Part shown: positions 41,810 to 50,070 of the stretch, in pieces
Numbering within the stretch: position 1 is the stretch's first letter
Layout of the letters: the number at the start of each line of letters is the position of its first letter
Position numbers and translations under genes: made by a program
Assembly: GCA_964474755.1 (NCBI GenBank)
Contig: CAYYUG010000004.1
Span: 1 to 64,000 of the forward strand
Source: GCA-2717185 sp964474755
Lineage (GTDB): Bacteria > Pseudomonadota > Alphaproteobacteria > UBA8366 > GCA-2717185
Length of the DNA stretch: 64,000 nucleotides
Direction of reading: 5' to 3'
The notes under the pieces: model-generated
What the model was told of the DNA's origin: nothing
What the model saw: only the letters and a program-made list of their open reading frames with translations
Databases searched by the model: none

Positions 41810-42508
41810 GTGCAGAAATATGATGCTAAGGCCGTTCTCACGGTCTGGACAGACGCGAAGACCAATGCCGAGGCCGACTTCAATGAATGGTACAATCGGC
41901 AGCACGTCAACGAACGCTGTGACGTACCTGGGTTTCTCAGCGGTCGCCGCTATCGCGCCATCTCCGGGCGACCCCGTTACATGGCGCTCTACGACACAGT
42001 TGGCTCGGACATTTTATCCAGTGCGCCGTATCGCAAAGCGTTGAACAACCCTACGGATTGGACGCATAAAGTCATGCCCGGCTTCAAAGGACTGGTCCGT
42101 GCCATTCTGGATGTAGAGTTCCGCGTCGGGCGCGGCTACGGCGCGACCGTCGCGTCATTCCGGCCACGTCCAGGGGCCGAAGCATCGCAATTATTTGTCA
42201 CTTGGCTAACCCAGGATGCGTTGCCCGCGGTTCTAAACGAGCCGGGTGTCACTGGTGCGCAGCTGCTTTGTAGCGCCCGTAACCGGACAGCGACCGACAC
42301 AACTGAAGGTCAACTGCGCGACGAACCCGACAAGACCGTGGAATGGGCCTGTTTCATCGACGGCACGGAACCAGCGATGGTTCGAGCCGCATGCAGCAAA
42401 ATACTGTCGCGTGAAACCCTTCGGGACCGAGGAGCGGGATCCGTTAACCGCGGTCTATATCGGTTTCTCTACGGCAATGATTCCCTTCGTCAGGAAGAGG
42501 GCCGATGA
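41810..42508 (+). CDS. Dimeric alpha+beta barrel (EthD-like) protein
   Basis: A 232-residue protein with two ferredoxin-like alpha+beta repeats. The first has the pattern DFNEWYNRQHVNERCDVPGFLSGRRY, which is typical of EthD- and DUF4286-like proteins, with YMALYDT as the following strand. The second repeat (from about residue 110) has RPRPGAEASQLF. Such proteins are small-molecule-binding or accessory proteins in degradation pathways. The GTG at 41810 with GGGAG upstream is used. It is translationally coupled (ATGA) to the acyl-CoA ligase, so it belongs to that operon. Confidence 0.75.
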   Translation: MQKYDAKAVLTVWTDAKTNAEADFNEWYNRQHVNERCDVPGFLSGRRYRAISGRPRYMALYDTVGSDILSSAPYRKALNNPTDWTHKVMPGFKGLVRAILDVEFRVGRGYGATVASFRPRPGAEASQLFVTWLTQDALPAVLNEPGVTGAQLLCSARNRTATDTTEGQLRDEPDKTVEWACFIDGTEPAMVRAACSKILSRETLRDRGAGSVNRGLYRFLYGNDSLRQEEGR

Positions 42509-44145
42509 GCACGCTCCTGACCAGACACGACCCGCGCGAGGCTAAACGCTACTACGATGATGGGCTCTGGTGCGACGACAACTTCTATTCTTTAGTTGCA
42601 GGCCACGCTGGGAAACAGCCCGACGCTTTCGCGCTACGCGATAGCCGGCGCCGGCTGACCTGGCGCGAAATCCAGACCTGGGCCGACGCTGTCGCGCAAG
42701 ACCTACACGAGGCCGGTTTGCGGCGGGGTGACCGGGTCGCGATCTGGCTAACCAATCGTGTCGAGGCGGTTATCGTATTCCTGGCTTGCGCGCGCAACGG
42801 ATATATCTGCAACCCGTCACTACACCAAAGCTACACGAACGAGGAAATCCTGAAGCTTCTGACGGATCTAAGCGCCGCAGCAGTGTTCACCGAAACAGAT
42901 TCGGAATTTGCCCTGGCCTTACAAAATTTGCCAGCGATGCGGCGCGTCTGCCGCCTGCCGCAAGGCCGTGAGCCTGGAACAGACTTTCCAAGCCTGAGCG
43001 AGCCAGGAGATGGACAGTTTCCACCCGATGACAACGCGGATCGGGTCTGCTATCTCGCCTTCACATCCGGTACGACTGGCACACCAAAAGGGGTGATGCA
43101 CTCGCACAACACACTACTAGCCAACCCGCGTGACATGGTAAGGGACTGGAACCACGATAAACACACCGTCTTGCTGTCGCTCAGCCCGCTCAGTCACCAC
43201 ATCGCTTGGGTCGCAGTTGGCCAAATCCTCGTCTGTGGCGGTGAGCTGGTAGTTAACGACCCACCAGAAGAGATGAAACAGCTAGACTGGATCGTGGAGA
43301 CCGGTGCGACCTATGTTATGGGCGTGCCAACCCATGCGATGGACATCCTAGCAGATCAGGCGGAGCGGTGCATGGAGCAACTAGGCTCCGTTAACCTGTT
43401 TTACATGGCCGGCGCGCCTATCCCCCCCTCGACCGCACAAGCCTTCCTCAACCAAGGGATCAAGCCGCAAAACATATACGGCATGACGGAGAATTCCTCG
43501 CATCAATATACCTTCCCTGACGACGATCCGGAAACAGTCACTAGAACCTGCGGCCGTGGAGGGCCAAGCTATAATGTGAAGCTCTTCAGCCAAGAAGACC
43601 CCGATGTTGAAGTGCCAGACGGTGAGATTGGCCAGATCGGCGGCAAGGGTGCCTGCCTTATGCTCGGTTATTTTGACAATCAGTCGGCAACTGAAAACTC
43701 GTTCAACCGCGAGGGTTGGTTCTTATCCGGGGATTTGGGGCGGCTGAATGAAAAAGGCTGCCTCGAAATTGTAGGACGGTTGAAAGATATCATTATCCGC
43801 GGCGGACATAATATCCACCCCACCAAAATTGAAGACCTGGCAATCAAGCATGCAGGCGTCGAAAAGGCCGCAGCTTTCCCTATACCGGACGAGCGGTTAG
43901 GCGAGAAGGTCGGCTTAGCAGTCATCCCCAGCGGGATAGGCGCCCCTACCGGTGATGCACTGCTATCTCACCTTTACGAGACCGGCCTATCAATCCAGGA
44001 CATGCCTGAGTATTACATCGCTATGGACGCGCTGCCGCTAACGGCTAGCGGCAAAATCCTGAAGCGTGAGCTAGCGGAATGGGCTCGGGCCGGCACTATC
44101 GCGCCCGAACCAATCCGCTTCATACGCCCAAATGAGGAAAGCTGA
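42505..44145 (+). CDS. Acyl-CoA ligase (AMP-forming, AliA/CaiC-like)
   Basis: A 546-residue ANL-superfamily ligase that activates a carboxylic acid with ATP and CoA. The P-loop FTSGTTGTPKGVMHSH, the aromatic motif IYGMTENS, the adenylate-binding GWFLSGDLG and the hinge motif GRLKDIIIRGGHNI, ending with catalytic Lys in TASGKILKREL, are all present. The first residues (YYDDGLWCDDNFYSLV) resemble cyclohexanecarboxylate-CoA ligase AliA and carnitine-CoA ligases. It leads a ligase, enoyl-CoA hydratase, SDR and acyl-CoA dehydrogenase operon, one complete oxidation turn. An alicyclic or branched acid substrate is inferred. Confidence 0.9.
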   Translation: MSTLLTRHDPREAKRYYDDGLWCDDNFYSLVAGHAGKQPDAFALRDSRRRLTWREIQTWADAVAQDLHEAGLRRGDRVAIWLTNRVEAVIVFLACARNGYICNPSLHQSYTNEEILKLLTDLSAAAVFTETDSEFALALQNLPAMRRVCRLPQGREPGTDFPSLSEPGDGQFPPDDNADRVCYLAFTSGTTGTPKGVMHSHNTLLANPRDMVRDWNHDKHTVLLSLSPLSHHIAWVAVGQILVCGGELVVNDPPEEMKQLDWIVETGATYVMGVPTHAMDILADQAERCMEQLGSVNLFYMAGAPIPPSTAQAFLNQGIKPQNIYGMTENSSHQYTFPDDDPETVTRTCGRGGPSYNVKLFSQEDPDVEVPDGEIGQIGGKGACLMLGYFDNQSATENSFNREGWFLSGDLGRLNEKGCLEIVGRLKDIIIRGGHNIHPTKIEDLAIKHAGVEKAAAFPIPDERLGEKVGLAVIPSGIGAPTGDALLSHLYETGLSIQDMPEYYIAMDALPLTASGKILKRELAEWARAGTIAPEPIRFIRPNEES

Positions 44146-44148
44146 GAC

Positions 44149-44916
44149 ATGCCCGTTGAACTGACACAGCGTGAAGAATTCGCCATCATTACTCTGAACC
44201 AACCAGAGACGCTAAACGCGCTTAGCTTTGAAATTGTGGAGGAAATTGGCAAGGCGCTCAATGAAGTCGCCGTTTCTAATGCGCGCACTTTAATCTTTAT
44301 CGGAGCCGGTGATAGAGCCTTTTGCGCCGGTGCCAATATAAACGAATTAGCCGGCCGCACCATTTCGGAAGTAAAACGTGGTGCGGAAGTGGGACAGCGA
44401 ACCTTTGCTCGGCTGGATACCTTCCCGATCCCATCTGTCGCTATCATAAACGGCTACGCTTTCGGTGGTGGCATGGAACTCGCCTCCGCTTGCACTTTCC
44501 GGATTGCGACACCCAACGCCAAAATGGGGCTGCCAGAGATCAAACTCGGATTGATTCCCGGTTATGGCGGAACGCAGCGGCTTCCGCGATTAATTGGCGA
44601 AGGGCGAGCACTCGAACTCATCATGACTGGACGCACTGTGGAGGCCGAGGAGGCCGAACGTATTGGCTTAGTCAGCCGAATTGTAGAGGGTGATGCGCTT
44701 GAGGCCGGGATAGCATTTGCCCGAGAGTTCGCTGGCTACAGCCTACCAGTCCTGGGTTTTGCGCGCGATGCGGTCAAACGGGCACTTGATCTCCCCATAT
44801 ATGAAGGCTTGAAAGTGGAAGCCGACCTCAACACCTTATCCTTTCAAACAGAGGATAGTGTTGAAGGCACTGCGGCTTTTTTGGCAAAGCGCAAGCCGGA
44901 TTTTAAGGATGGCTGA
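44149..44916 (+). CDS. Enoyl-CoA hydratase
   Basis: A 255-residue crotonase. Both catalytic glutamates of true hydratases are present: one in LPEIKLGLIPGYGGTQR and the second in the ALELIMTG helix. The oxyanion-hole glycines are in FGGGMELASACTFRIA. FCAGANINELA is the CoA-binding loop. It therefore should hydrate an enoyl-CoA rather than act as an isomerase or hydrolase. It starts 3 bp after the ligase stop and ends overlapping the SDR by 8 bases. In the benzoate/alicyclic pathway the matching gene would be badK, but specificity is not determined by these motifs. Confidence 0.92.
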   Translation: MPVELTQREEFAIITLNQPETLNALSFEIVEEIGKALNEVAVSNARTLIFIGAGDRAFCAGANINELAGRTISEVKRGAEVGQRTFARLDTFPIPSVAIINGYAFGGGMELASACTFRIATPNAKMGLPEIKLGLIPGYGGTQRLPRLIGEGRALELIMTGRTVEAEEAERIGLVSRIVEGDALEAGIAFAREFAGYSLPVLGFARDAVKRALDLPIYEGLKVEADLNTLSFQTEDSVEGTAAFLAKRKPDFKDG

Positions 44917-45646
44917 GGACACCAAAGTAATCGCCGTCACCGGGTCGAGCCGCGGCATAGGCGCCGAGATCGCGCGGGAGCTTGGCCGGCGTGGCTTCGC
45001 GGTTGGCTGCCTATCCCGCGGAGGAGATCTTCCGAACGATCTGCCGGACGGCGCGACAATGTTTCCGTTCACCTGTGATGTTACTAACGAGCAAAGCGTG
45101 ACAGAAGCGCTGGGTGACCTCGTTAAGACCACGGGACGCCTCAACGGTCTTGTCAATAATGCTGGCCTCCTCGTGGAGTATAAGAGCGCAGAGCTCTCCA
45201 TTGCAGATTACGACCATGTTATGCGGACCAATGCGACCTCGGTGATGATGGTGAGCCGCGAGGCCTACTCGCATCTCTGCGTTGCTGGCGGCGGCGCGAT
45301 CGTAAATATTGGGTCTTTCTGGGACAAGATTGGCGTCCCCCGCAATCTGCCCTATTGCGCGTCGAAGGCCGCGATCGCGGCGATTACCCGCTGCCACGCG
45401 GTGGAATGGGCGCGCAACAACATTAGTGTAATGAATATCGCACCCGGCTATATCGAAACGGATTTCAATCACGACTTCTTCGCCGATGAGAAAACTCGCG
45501 AATGGTTGCGCCAACGCGCGCCGATGCTGAAACCGGGCCAGACCAACGACGTCGCCCGATTGGTGGCCGCACTGTTCTCCGAAGATATTCCCTTTCTTAC
45601 CGGCGAAACCATATATCTCGATGGCGCACAATCGGTCGCGCTTTAG
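44909..45646 (+). CDS. Short-chain dehydrogenase (3-hydroxyacyl-CoA-type)
   Basis: A 245-residue SDR with TGSSRGIG, NNAGLLVEYK and the catalytic Ser, Tyr and Lys in IGSFWDK...YCASKAA. The ATG at 44909 overlaps the end of the hydratase gene (ATGGCTGA), which fixes the start; the frame upstream of it is not SDR-like. Its position after a hydratase suggests oxidation of the 3-hydroxy (or ring-hydroxy) acyl-CoA, as BadH does for 2-hydroxycyclohexanecarboxyl-CoA. A thiolase or ring-opening hydrolase (BadI) is missing from the operon. Confidence 0.88.
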   Translation: MAEDTKVIAVTGSSRGIGAEIARELGRRGFAVGCLSRGGDLPNDLPDGATMFPFTCDVTNEQSVTEALGDLVKTTGRLNGLVNNAGLLVEYKSAELSIADYDHVMRTNATSVMMVSREAYSHLCVAGGGAIVNIGSFWDKIGVPRNLPYCASKAAIAAITRCHAVEWARNNISVMNIAPGYIETDFNHDFFADEKTREWLRQRAPMLKPGQTNDVARLVAALFSEDIPFLTGETIYLDGAQSVAL

Positions 45647-45655
45647 GATTAACGC

Positions 45656-46822
45656 ATGAAGCTTTTCGACCATTTAGACGCTACGGTGGCGCTCACCGAA
45701 GACGAGGCGATGCTTTTCGAAAGTGTGCGGACCGTCGCGCGTGGCAAAATCGCGCCGCGGGCCGCTGCCTACGACGCCAGCGGCGAATTTCCTTGGGACA
45801 ATATTAAAGAAATCAATGCGCTGGGTCTCAACGCAATGTTTGTCCCGGAACCCTATGGCGGAGCCGAACTGTCCTTCAGCGCCTACCTCGCCTGCGTGCG
45901 GGAGATCAGCAAGGCTTGTGCGGCAACAGGAATCATATGGGCAACAAATTTCCACGCAATGAAACCGGTCATCGATTTTGCAAACGAAGACCAAAAGAAA
46001 CGTTTCCTGCCGAAACTGGCTGAAGGCGCGTTGGCATCACTCTGTATTACGGAACCCAATGCCGGCTCTGATGCGACCGGAATGGTGACGAAATTTACGC
46101 CAGATGGCGACGACATCGTCGTCAGCGGTGGCAAAACCTTTATTTCCAATGGCAACGTCTCGGACTACTACTTAGTCTTCGGAAAATGGTCGGAAATCGA
46201 CGACGATAAGTCGTCCATTTCGGCACTGGTGATCGAAAAAGACACACCCGGATTCACCTCCGGTAAGCCCGAGGACAAAATGGGGATACGAGCCTCGGCC
46301 ACCACCCCTCTTACCTTCGAGGACTGCCGCGTCCCGCGAGAAAATCTCCTGCGCAAACCGGGGGATGGTCTGCGCATCTTGCTGGCATCATTGAATAAGT
46401 CACGTCCCAGCGTCGCAGCCCACGCGCTTGGTATCGCGCGGGCCGCGTTCGAGGATACGACGGCCTACATAAACCAACGCCGTCAGTCCGGTCGCCCCAT
46501 CATCGACTTCCAGGGCATCCAATTTTTGCTGTCTGATATGGCAACGGATTTGGCGCTATGTGAGACACTGCTCTGGCATGTAGGGCGAATGGTCGACGAC
46601 AGTGCGGAAGATTTTAGTATCGAAGCATCGATGCTGAAAATGCGCGCCGGCGATGTCGCTATGCGGATAGCGACCGACGCGGTGCAACTACACGGCGGTT
46701 ATGGTTATATTAAGGAATATCGGGTGGAACGTCTGATGCGCGACGCAAAAATTTGCCAAATTTGGGAAGGCACAAAACAGGTTCACCAGCAATATATTGG
46801 CCGTAGTTTCATCGACCGTTAA
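45656..46822 (+). CDS. Acyl-CoA dehydrogenase
   Basis: A 388-residue acyl-CoA dehydrogenase. ITEPNAGSDATG, VSGGKTFISNG, and the C-terminal QLHGGYGYIKEYRVERLMRDAKICQIWEGT are typical. Glu is present in the WEGT motif, as in short/medium-chain enzymes with that catalytic base. Cyclohexanecarboxyl-CoA dehydrogenases are reported to use Asp, so an AliB identity is not supported by this residue. It is the last gene of the ligase-hydratase-SDR operon, 9 bp after the SDR, and would supply the first oxidation. Flavin electrons would pass to ETF, not encoded here. Confidence 0.92.
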   Translation: MKLFDHLDATVALTEDEAMLFESVRTVARGKIAPRAAAYDASGEFPWDNIKEINALGLNAMFVPEPYGGAELSFSAYLACVREISKACAATGIIWATNFHAMKPVIDFANEDQKKRFLPKLAEGALASLCITEPNAGSDATGMVTKFTPDGDDIVVSGGKTFISNGNVSDYYLVFGKWSEIDDDKSSISALVIEKDTPGFTSGKPEDKMGIRASATTPLTFEDCRVPRENLLRKPGDGLRILLASLNKSRPSVAAHALGIARAAFEDTTAYINQRRQSGRPIIDFQGIQFLLSDMATDLALCETLLWHVGRMVDDSAEDFSIEASMLKMRAGDVAMRIATDAVQLHGGYGYIKEYRVERLMRDAKICQIWEGTKQVHQQYIGRSFIDR

Positions 46823-46954
46823 CAAATTATACAAGCACAACAGTCCCGTTAGGCTATTTGGATTCTCAGTGATACGTATAAATTAATGGAATTTTATACT
46901 GGGTTTATCTTTATCCAACGGAACGAAACGCCAAAAGTTAAGGTCGATTTGAAG

Positions 46955-47320
46955 TCATCGCGCGCAGTCAATGCAAACCGGTGTCGCCGGATCTAAGGCC
47001 AACCGCTTAGGTTCAATGTCTTCGCCACAGCTCAGGCAATATCCGTAGTCGCCCGATTCTATGCGCGCCAGCGCCGCTTCGATACGGCGTATCTCAATCT
47101 CCCGACGTCGCTCGGTTTCTAGAGCCATCGCCTGATCCTGCAGCGCGTCCATCCGTGAGAGGCGGCCCATCCTACTTTGGTCGAGCTCAACCGGCTTTCG
47201 TGAGTCCTTACTAGATTCCACGAACGCCAGTAGCTCCTGCCTTTTTTCATTCAGGTGCTTGTGAACGGTTTTCAGAGAAGATTTTATCGCCACAGCGATC
47301 TCCTTGACCAAGCCTCTCAT
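46955..47320 (-). CDS. DksA/TraR-family zinc-finger protein
   Basis: A 121-residue DksA/TraR C4-type protein. A long central coiled coil (about residues 40-90, ending ERRREIEIRRIEAALARIESGDYG) precedes the zinc finger CLSCG...CIDC near the C-terminus. The coiled-coil tip lacks an obvious DxxDxA motif: it reads RLSRMDALQDQ, so a role like full DksA in ppGpp control is uncertain. The ATG at 47320 with CAGG upstream is preferred to a TTG at 47347. It is the only clear transcription-related protein in the window outside the excisionase-like frames. Confidence 0.85.
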   Translation of the reverse strand: MRGLVKEIAVAIKSSLKTVHKHLNEKRQELLAFVESSKDSRKPVELDQSRMGRLSRMDALQDQAMALETERRREIEIRRIEAALARIESGDYGYCLSCGEDIEPKRLALDPATPVCIDCAR

Positions 47321-47425
47321 GCTAACCTGAATATTGAACCGTAACAATCGTGCCGCGCCCTTTACCCACCGCCAAGGATCGGTAGTCTGTGCCTTAAATT
47401 CAGAAATCTAAGTAAGGGGAGTTCT

Positions 47426-47977
47426 ATGAGCCGTTTGGGCCCAATCGATCCAGAAAACATAACGCCGGCGCAGAAACAGGCGCATGATGCTATTGCCGCG
47501 GGACCGCGTGGCAGCGTTCGCGGCCCCTTTGCCGCGTTGTTGCACAATCCTGGTGTAGCAGATGCCGTGCAGCGTATGGGCGCGTCTCTCCGATTTGACG
47601 GCACCTTGCCGGACAATTTGCGTGAAATTGCAATCCTGACGACAGGTCGCTTCTGGACAGCACAGTACGAATGGTGGGCGCATGCCAAAATCGCCCTGGA
47701 TGTTGGGGTTGATGAAAAGATCGTTAACGCCATGGCTCAGCGTCGCCGGCCCAGCTTTATCAAATCCGACGAAGCAGCAGTGTACGAGTTCTGCACGGAA
47801 CTGCATGAGAAACAGAGTGTCAGTGACGAAAATTATGCTTGGGTCGTCGAGCAATTGGGCGAGGCCGGTGCAGTCGAACTAATCGCCCTGTGCGGCTACT
47901 ACACGATTATCGCGATGACCCTCAACGTGGCGCAAACCCCGCTCCCGGACGGCGAAAAACTTCCCCTCAAGGACTGA
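47426..47977 (+). CDS. Carboxymuconolactone decarboxylase family protein
   Basis: A 183-residue CMD/AhpD-fold protein. RGPFAALLHNPGVADAVQRMGASLRFDGTL is the usual helical start, and REIAILTTGRFWTAQYEWWAHAKIALDVGV is the active-site helix. In AhpD-type members this helix has CxxC; here no cysteine pair is seen, so peroxidase chemistry is unlikely. A strong AAGGGGAG precedes the ATG. It is 3 bp upstream of hyuA and may act with it in amide degradation, or be unrelated. Gamma-carboxymuconolactone decarboxylation itself is not indicated by context. Confidence 0.87.
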   Translation: MSRLGPIDPENITPAQKQAHDAIAAGPRGSVRGPFAALLHNPGVADAVQRMGASLRFDGTLPDNLREIAILTTGRFWTAQYEWWAHAKIALDVGVDEKIVNAMAQRRRPSFIKSDEAAVYEFCTELHEKQSVSDENYAWVVEQLGEAGAVELIALCGYYTIIAMTLNVAQTPLPDGEKLPLKD

Positions 47978-47980
47978 CCA

Positions 47981-50068
47981 TTGAACCAAACGCACGCCCT
48001 CGGCATCGATATCGGCGGCACATTCACCGACCTCGTCGTTTACGATCGCGCGACCGGCCGGATTGTAAAGGGCAAGGAACTAACGACGCCAGACGATCCA
48101 TCGCGCGGCGTTTTGATCGCACTAGAGAAATTGCTCGATGGCGGTGTCGCACCGGAATCACTGTACCGCATCGTGCACGCCACGACCCTGTTCACCAATG
48201 CCTTAATCGAACGCAAAGGCGCGCGCACCGGCCTAATAACGACCAAGGGCTTCCGCGATGTACTCGAGATCGGCCGGGAGCGCAAATACGAGCTGTACGA
48301 CATTTATATTGCCATGCCGAAACCCCTCGCGCCGCGAAATTTGCGACTCGAAGTCACCGAGCGCATGGCGCAGGACGGCTCGGAAATCACGCCTCTCGAC
48401 GAGGAAGAACTGCTATTTCAAGTCGACACACTTCTGGCCAAAGGGGTGGAGTCGATCGCCATCGTATTCCTTCACGCCTACGCCAATCCGGCACATGAGG
48501 ATGCGGCTCTAGCTGCAATCGCCCGAAAGTATCCGGACTTGATCATCACTGCGTCGCACGACGTCGCGCCGGAAATACGCGAATACGACAGAACATCGAC
48601 GACGGTGACCAATGCCTACGTGAAACCGCTGGCGCACACCTATGTCGATCGGTTGGTCGATAAAACGGCTGACCTCGGAATTGGCGCGCCCTATTTTATG
48701 ATGCTTTCAAATGGTGGACTAACCCATATCGAAGAAGCCAAGCGGTCTCCAGTGCAGCTCCTCGAGTCCGGTCCTGCGGCCGGAGCTTTAGTCGCGGCCT
48801 ACTTCGGAAATAAAGCCGGTGTTGATAACGTGCTAGCCTTCGATATGGGTGGCACAACTGCGAAACTGGCTCTAGTGGACGAAGGCGAACCTCATGTCGA
48901 CTATCATTTCGAGGCGGCGCGCGAAAAACGGTTTGCCGAAGGGAGCGGCTTTCCGCTCAACATCTCTGCTATCAAGTTGATCGAAATCGGTGCCGGTGGC
49001 GGTAGCATCGCGCATGTAGACGATATGGAGCTTTTGAAAGTCGGACCCCAGAGTGCCGGCTCGGAACCGGGGCCCGTCTGCTACGATCGTGGCGGCACCG
49101 CCCCGACGGTGACCGACGCAGATCTCCTGCTTGGCTTCCTCAATGCCGACTATTTCGCTGGCGGTAGCATGAAGATTAATCGTGATGCGGCCAAATGCGC
49201 TATGCAGCCACTCGCCGACTGTTCCGGTCTGTCGGTGGTCGACGTGGCGCGTGGCATTTACGATGTGGTCAATGAAAATATGGCTAGCGCAGCCCGCGTA
49301 CATATCGCCGAGCAAGGCAAAGATCCTCGACAATACACGCTGCTTGCGACCGGGGGGGCTGGCCCAGTACACGCCTATTACGTGGCCAAGAAGCTTGGCG
49401 TTCGGCGCCTAATCTGCCCGCTGGCAGCTGGTGTCGCCTCTGCACTCGGCCTACTGATTGCCCCGGCCCGGATTGACCGGGTCGTAACCATCGCTAGCGG
49501 CCTAAACAAGATGGATTGGTCTCGCCTGGAAGCCGCCTATCGAGAACTTGAGGCAGATGCCGCAAAGGTGATTGAAGAGACGGGTTTCGACGCAAGCAAA
49601 GCCCGGATCACAAGGCTCGCGGATATGCGCTATATCGGCCAGGGTTTCGAGGTAGTGACCACACTGCCAAACGGCCCGTACGATAAGAATTCCACCCACG
49701 TGCTGTTAAATGCCTTCGAGGAAACCTACCGCCGCACCTTTTCTCGTATCCCACCAGATGTGAATGCAGAAATTATCAACATTCGTGTTTCACTTCGAGC
49801 CGATGTACCCGGACAATCCGTTGGTTTCAAGGCAACCGGCGATACCAGCCAAAACGCCAGGGCACGGCAGACACGAGCAGTTCTTTTCCCGGAATGCGAC
49901 GATTATGTCGACACTGATGTATACGACCGCGCAAGCCTCACAGCAGGAGAACGGATCGACGGACCCGCTGTTATCGAAGAGAACGAGTCGACACTGATCG
50001 TTGGCCCTGGCTCAACAGTAGATGTAGATCAGGACGGCAATTTGTTTGTCGAGCTGCCGGAGGAATAA
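47981..50068 (+). CDS. hyuA: Hydantoinase/oxoprolinase subunit A
   Basis: A 695-residue HyuA (N-methylhydantoinase/acetone carboxylase/oxoprolinase subunit A) with an ASKHA ATPase fold. The N-terminal GIDIGGTFTDLVVYD and the second phosphate motif FDMGGTTAKLAL, plus GAGGGSIAHVD and LATGGAGPVHAYYV, form the ATP site. It should phosphorylate a cyclic amide or imide for ATP-dependent opening together with HyuB. The start is TTG with AAGGA seven bases upstream, overlapping no other gene but only 3 bp after the CMD stop. Substrate (5-oxoproline, N-methylhydantoin, other) is not decided. Confidence 0.92.
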   Translation: MNQTHALGIDIGGTFTDLVVYDRATGRIVKGKELTTPDDPSRGVLIALEKLLDGGVAPESLYRIVHATTLFTNALIERKGARTGLITTKGFRDVLEIGRERKYELYDIYIAMPKPLAPRNLRLEVTERMAQDGSEITPLDEEELLFQVDTLLAKGVESIAIVFLHAYANPAHEDAALAAIARKYPDLIITASHDVAPEIREYDRTSTTVTNAYVKPLAHTYVDRLVDKTADLGIGAPYFMMLSNGGLTHIEEAKRSPVQLLESGPAAGALVAAYFGNKAGVDNVLAFDMGGTTAKLALVDEGEPHVDYHFEAAREKRFAEGSGFPLNISAIKLIEIGAGGGSIAHVDDMELLKVGPQSAGSEPGPVCYDRGGTAPTVTDADLLLGFLNADYFAGGSMKINRDAAKCAMQPLADCSGLSVVDVARGIYDVVNENMASAARVHIAEQGKDPRQYTLLATGGAGPVHAYYVAKKLGVRRLICPLAAGVASALGLLIAPARIDRVVTIASGLNKMDWSRLEAAYRELEADAAKVIEETGFDASKARITRLADMRYIGQGFEVVTTLPNGPYDKNSTHVLLNAFEETYRRTFSRIPPDVNAEIINIRVSLRADVPGQSVGFKATGDTSQNARARQTRAVLFPECDDYVDTDVYDRASLTAGERIDGPAVIEENESTLIVGPGSTVDVDQDGNLFVELPEE

Positions 50069-50070
50069 TT

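Noticed and set aside
45656..46822. Naming the last gene of the ligase operon aliB and the operon a cyclohexanecarboxylate pathway
   Set aside because: The catalytic-base motif has Glu rather than the Asp expected for cyclohexanecarboxyl-CoA dehydrogenases, and badI is absent.
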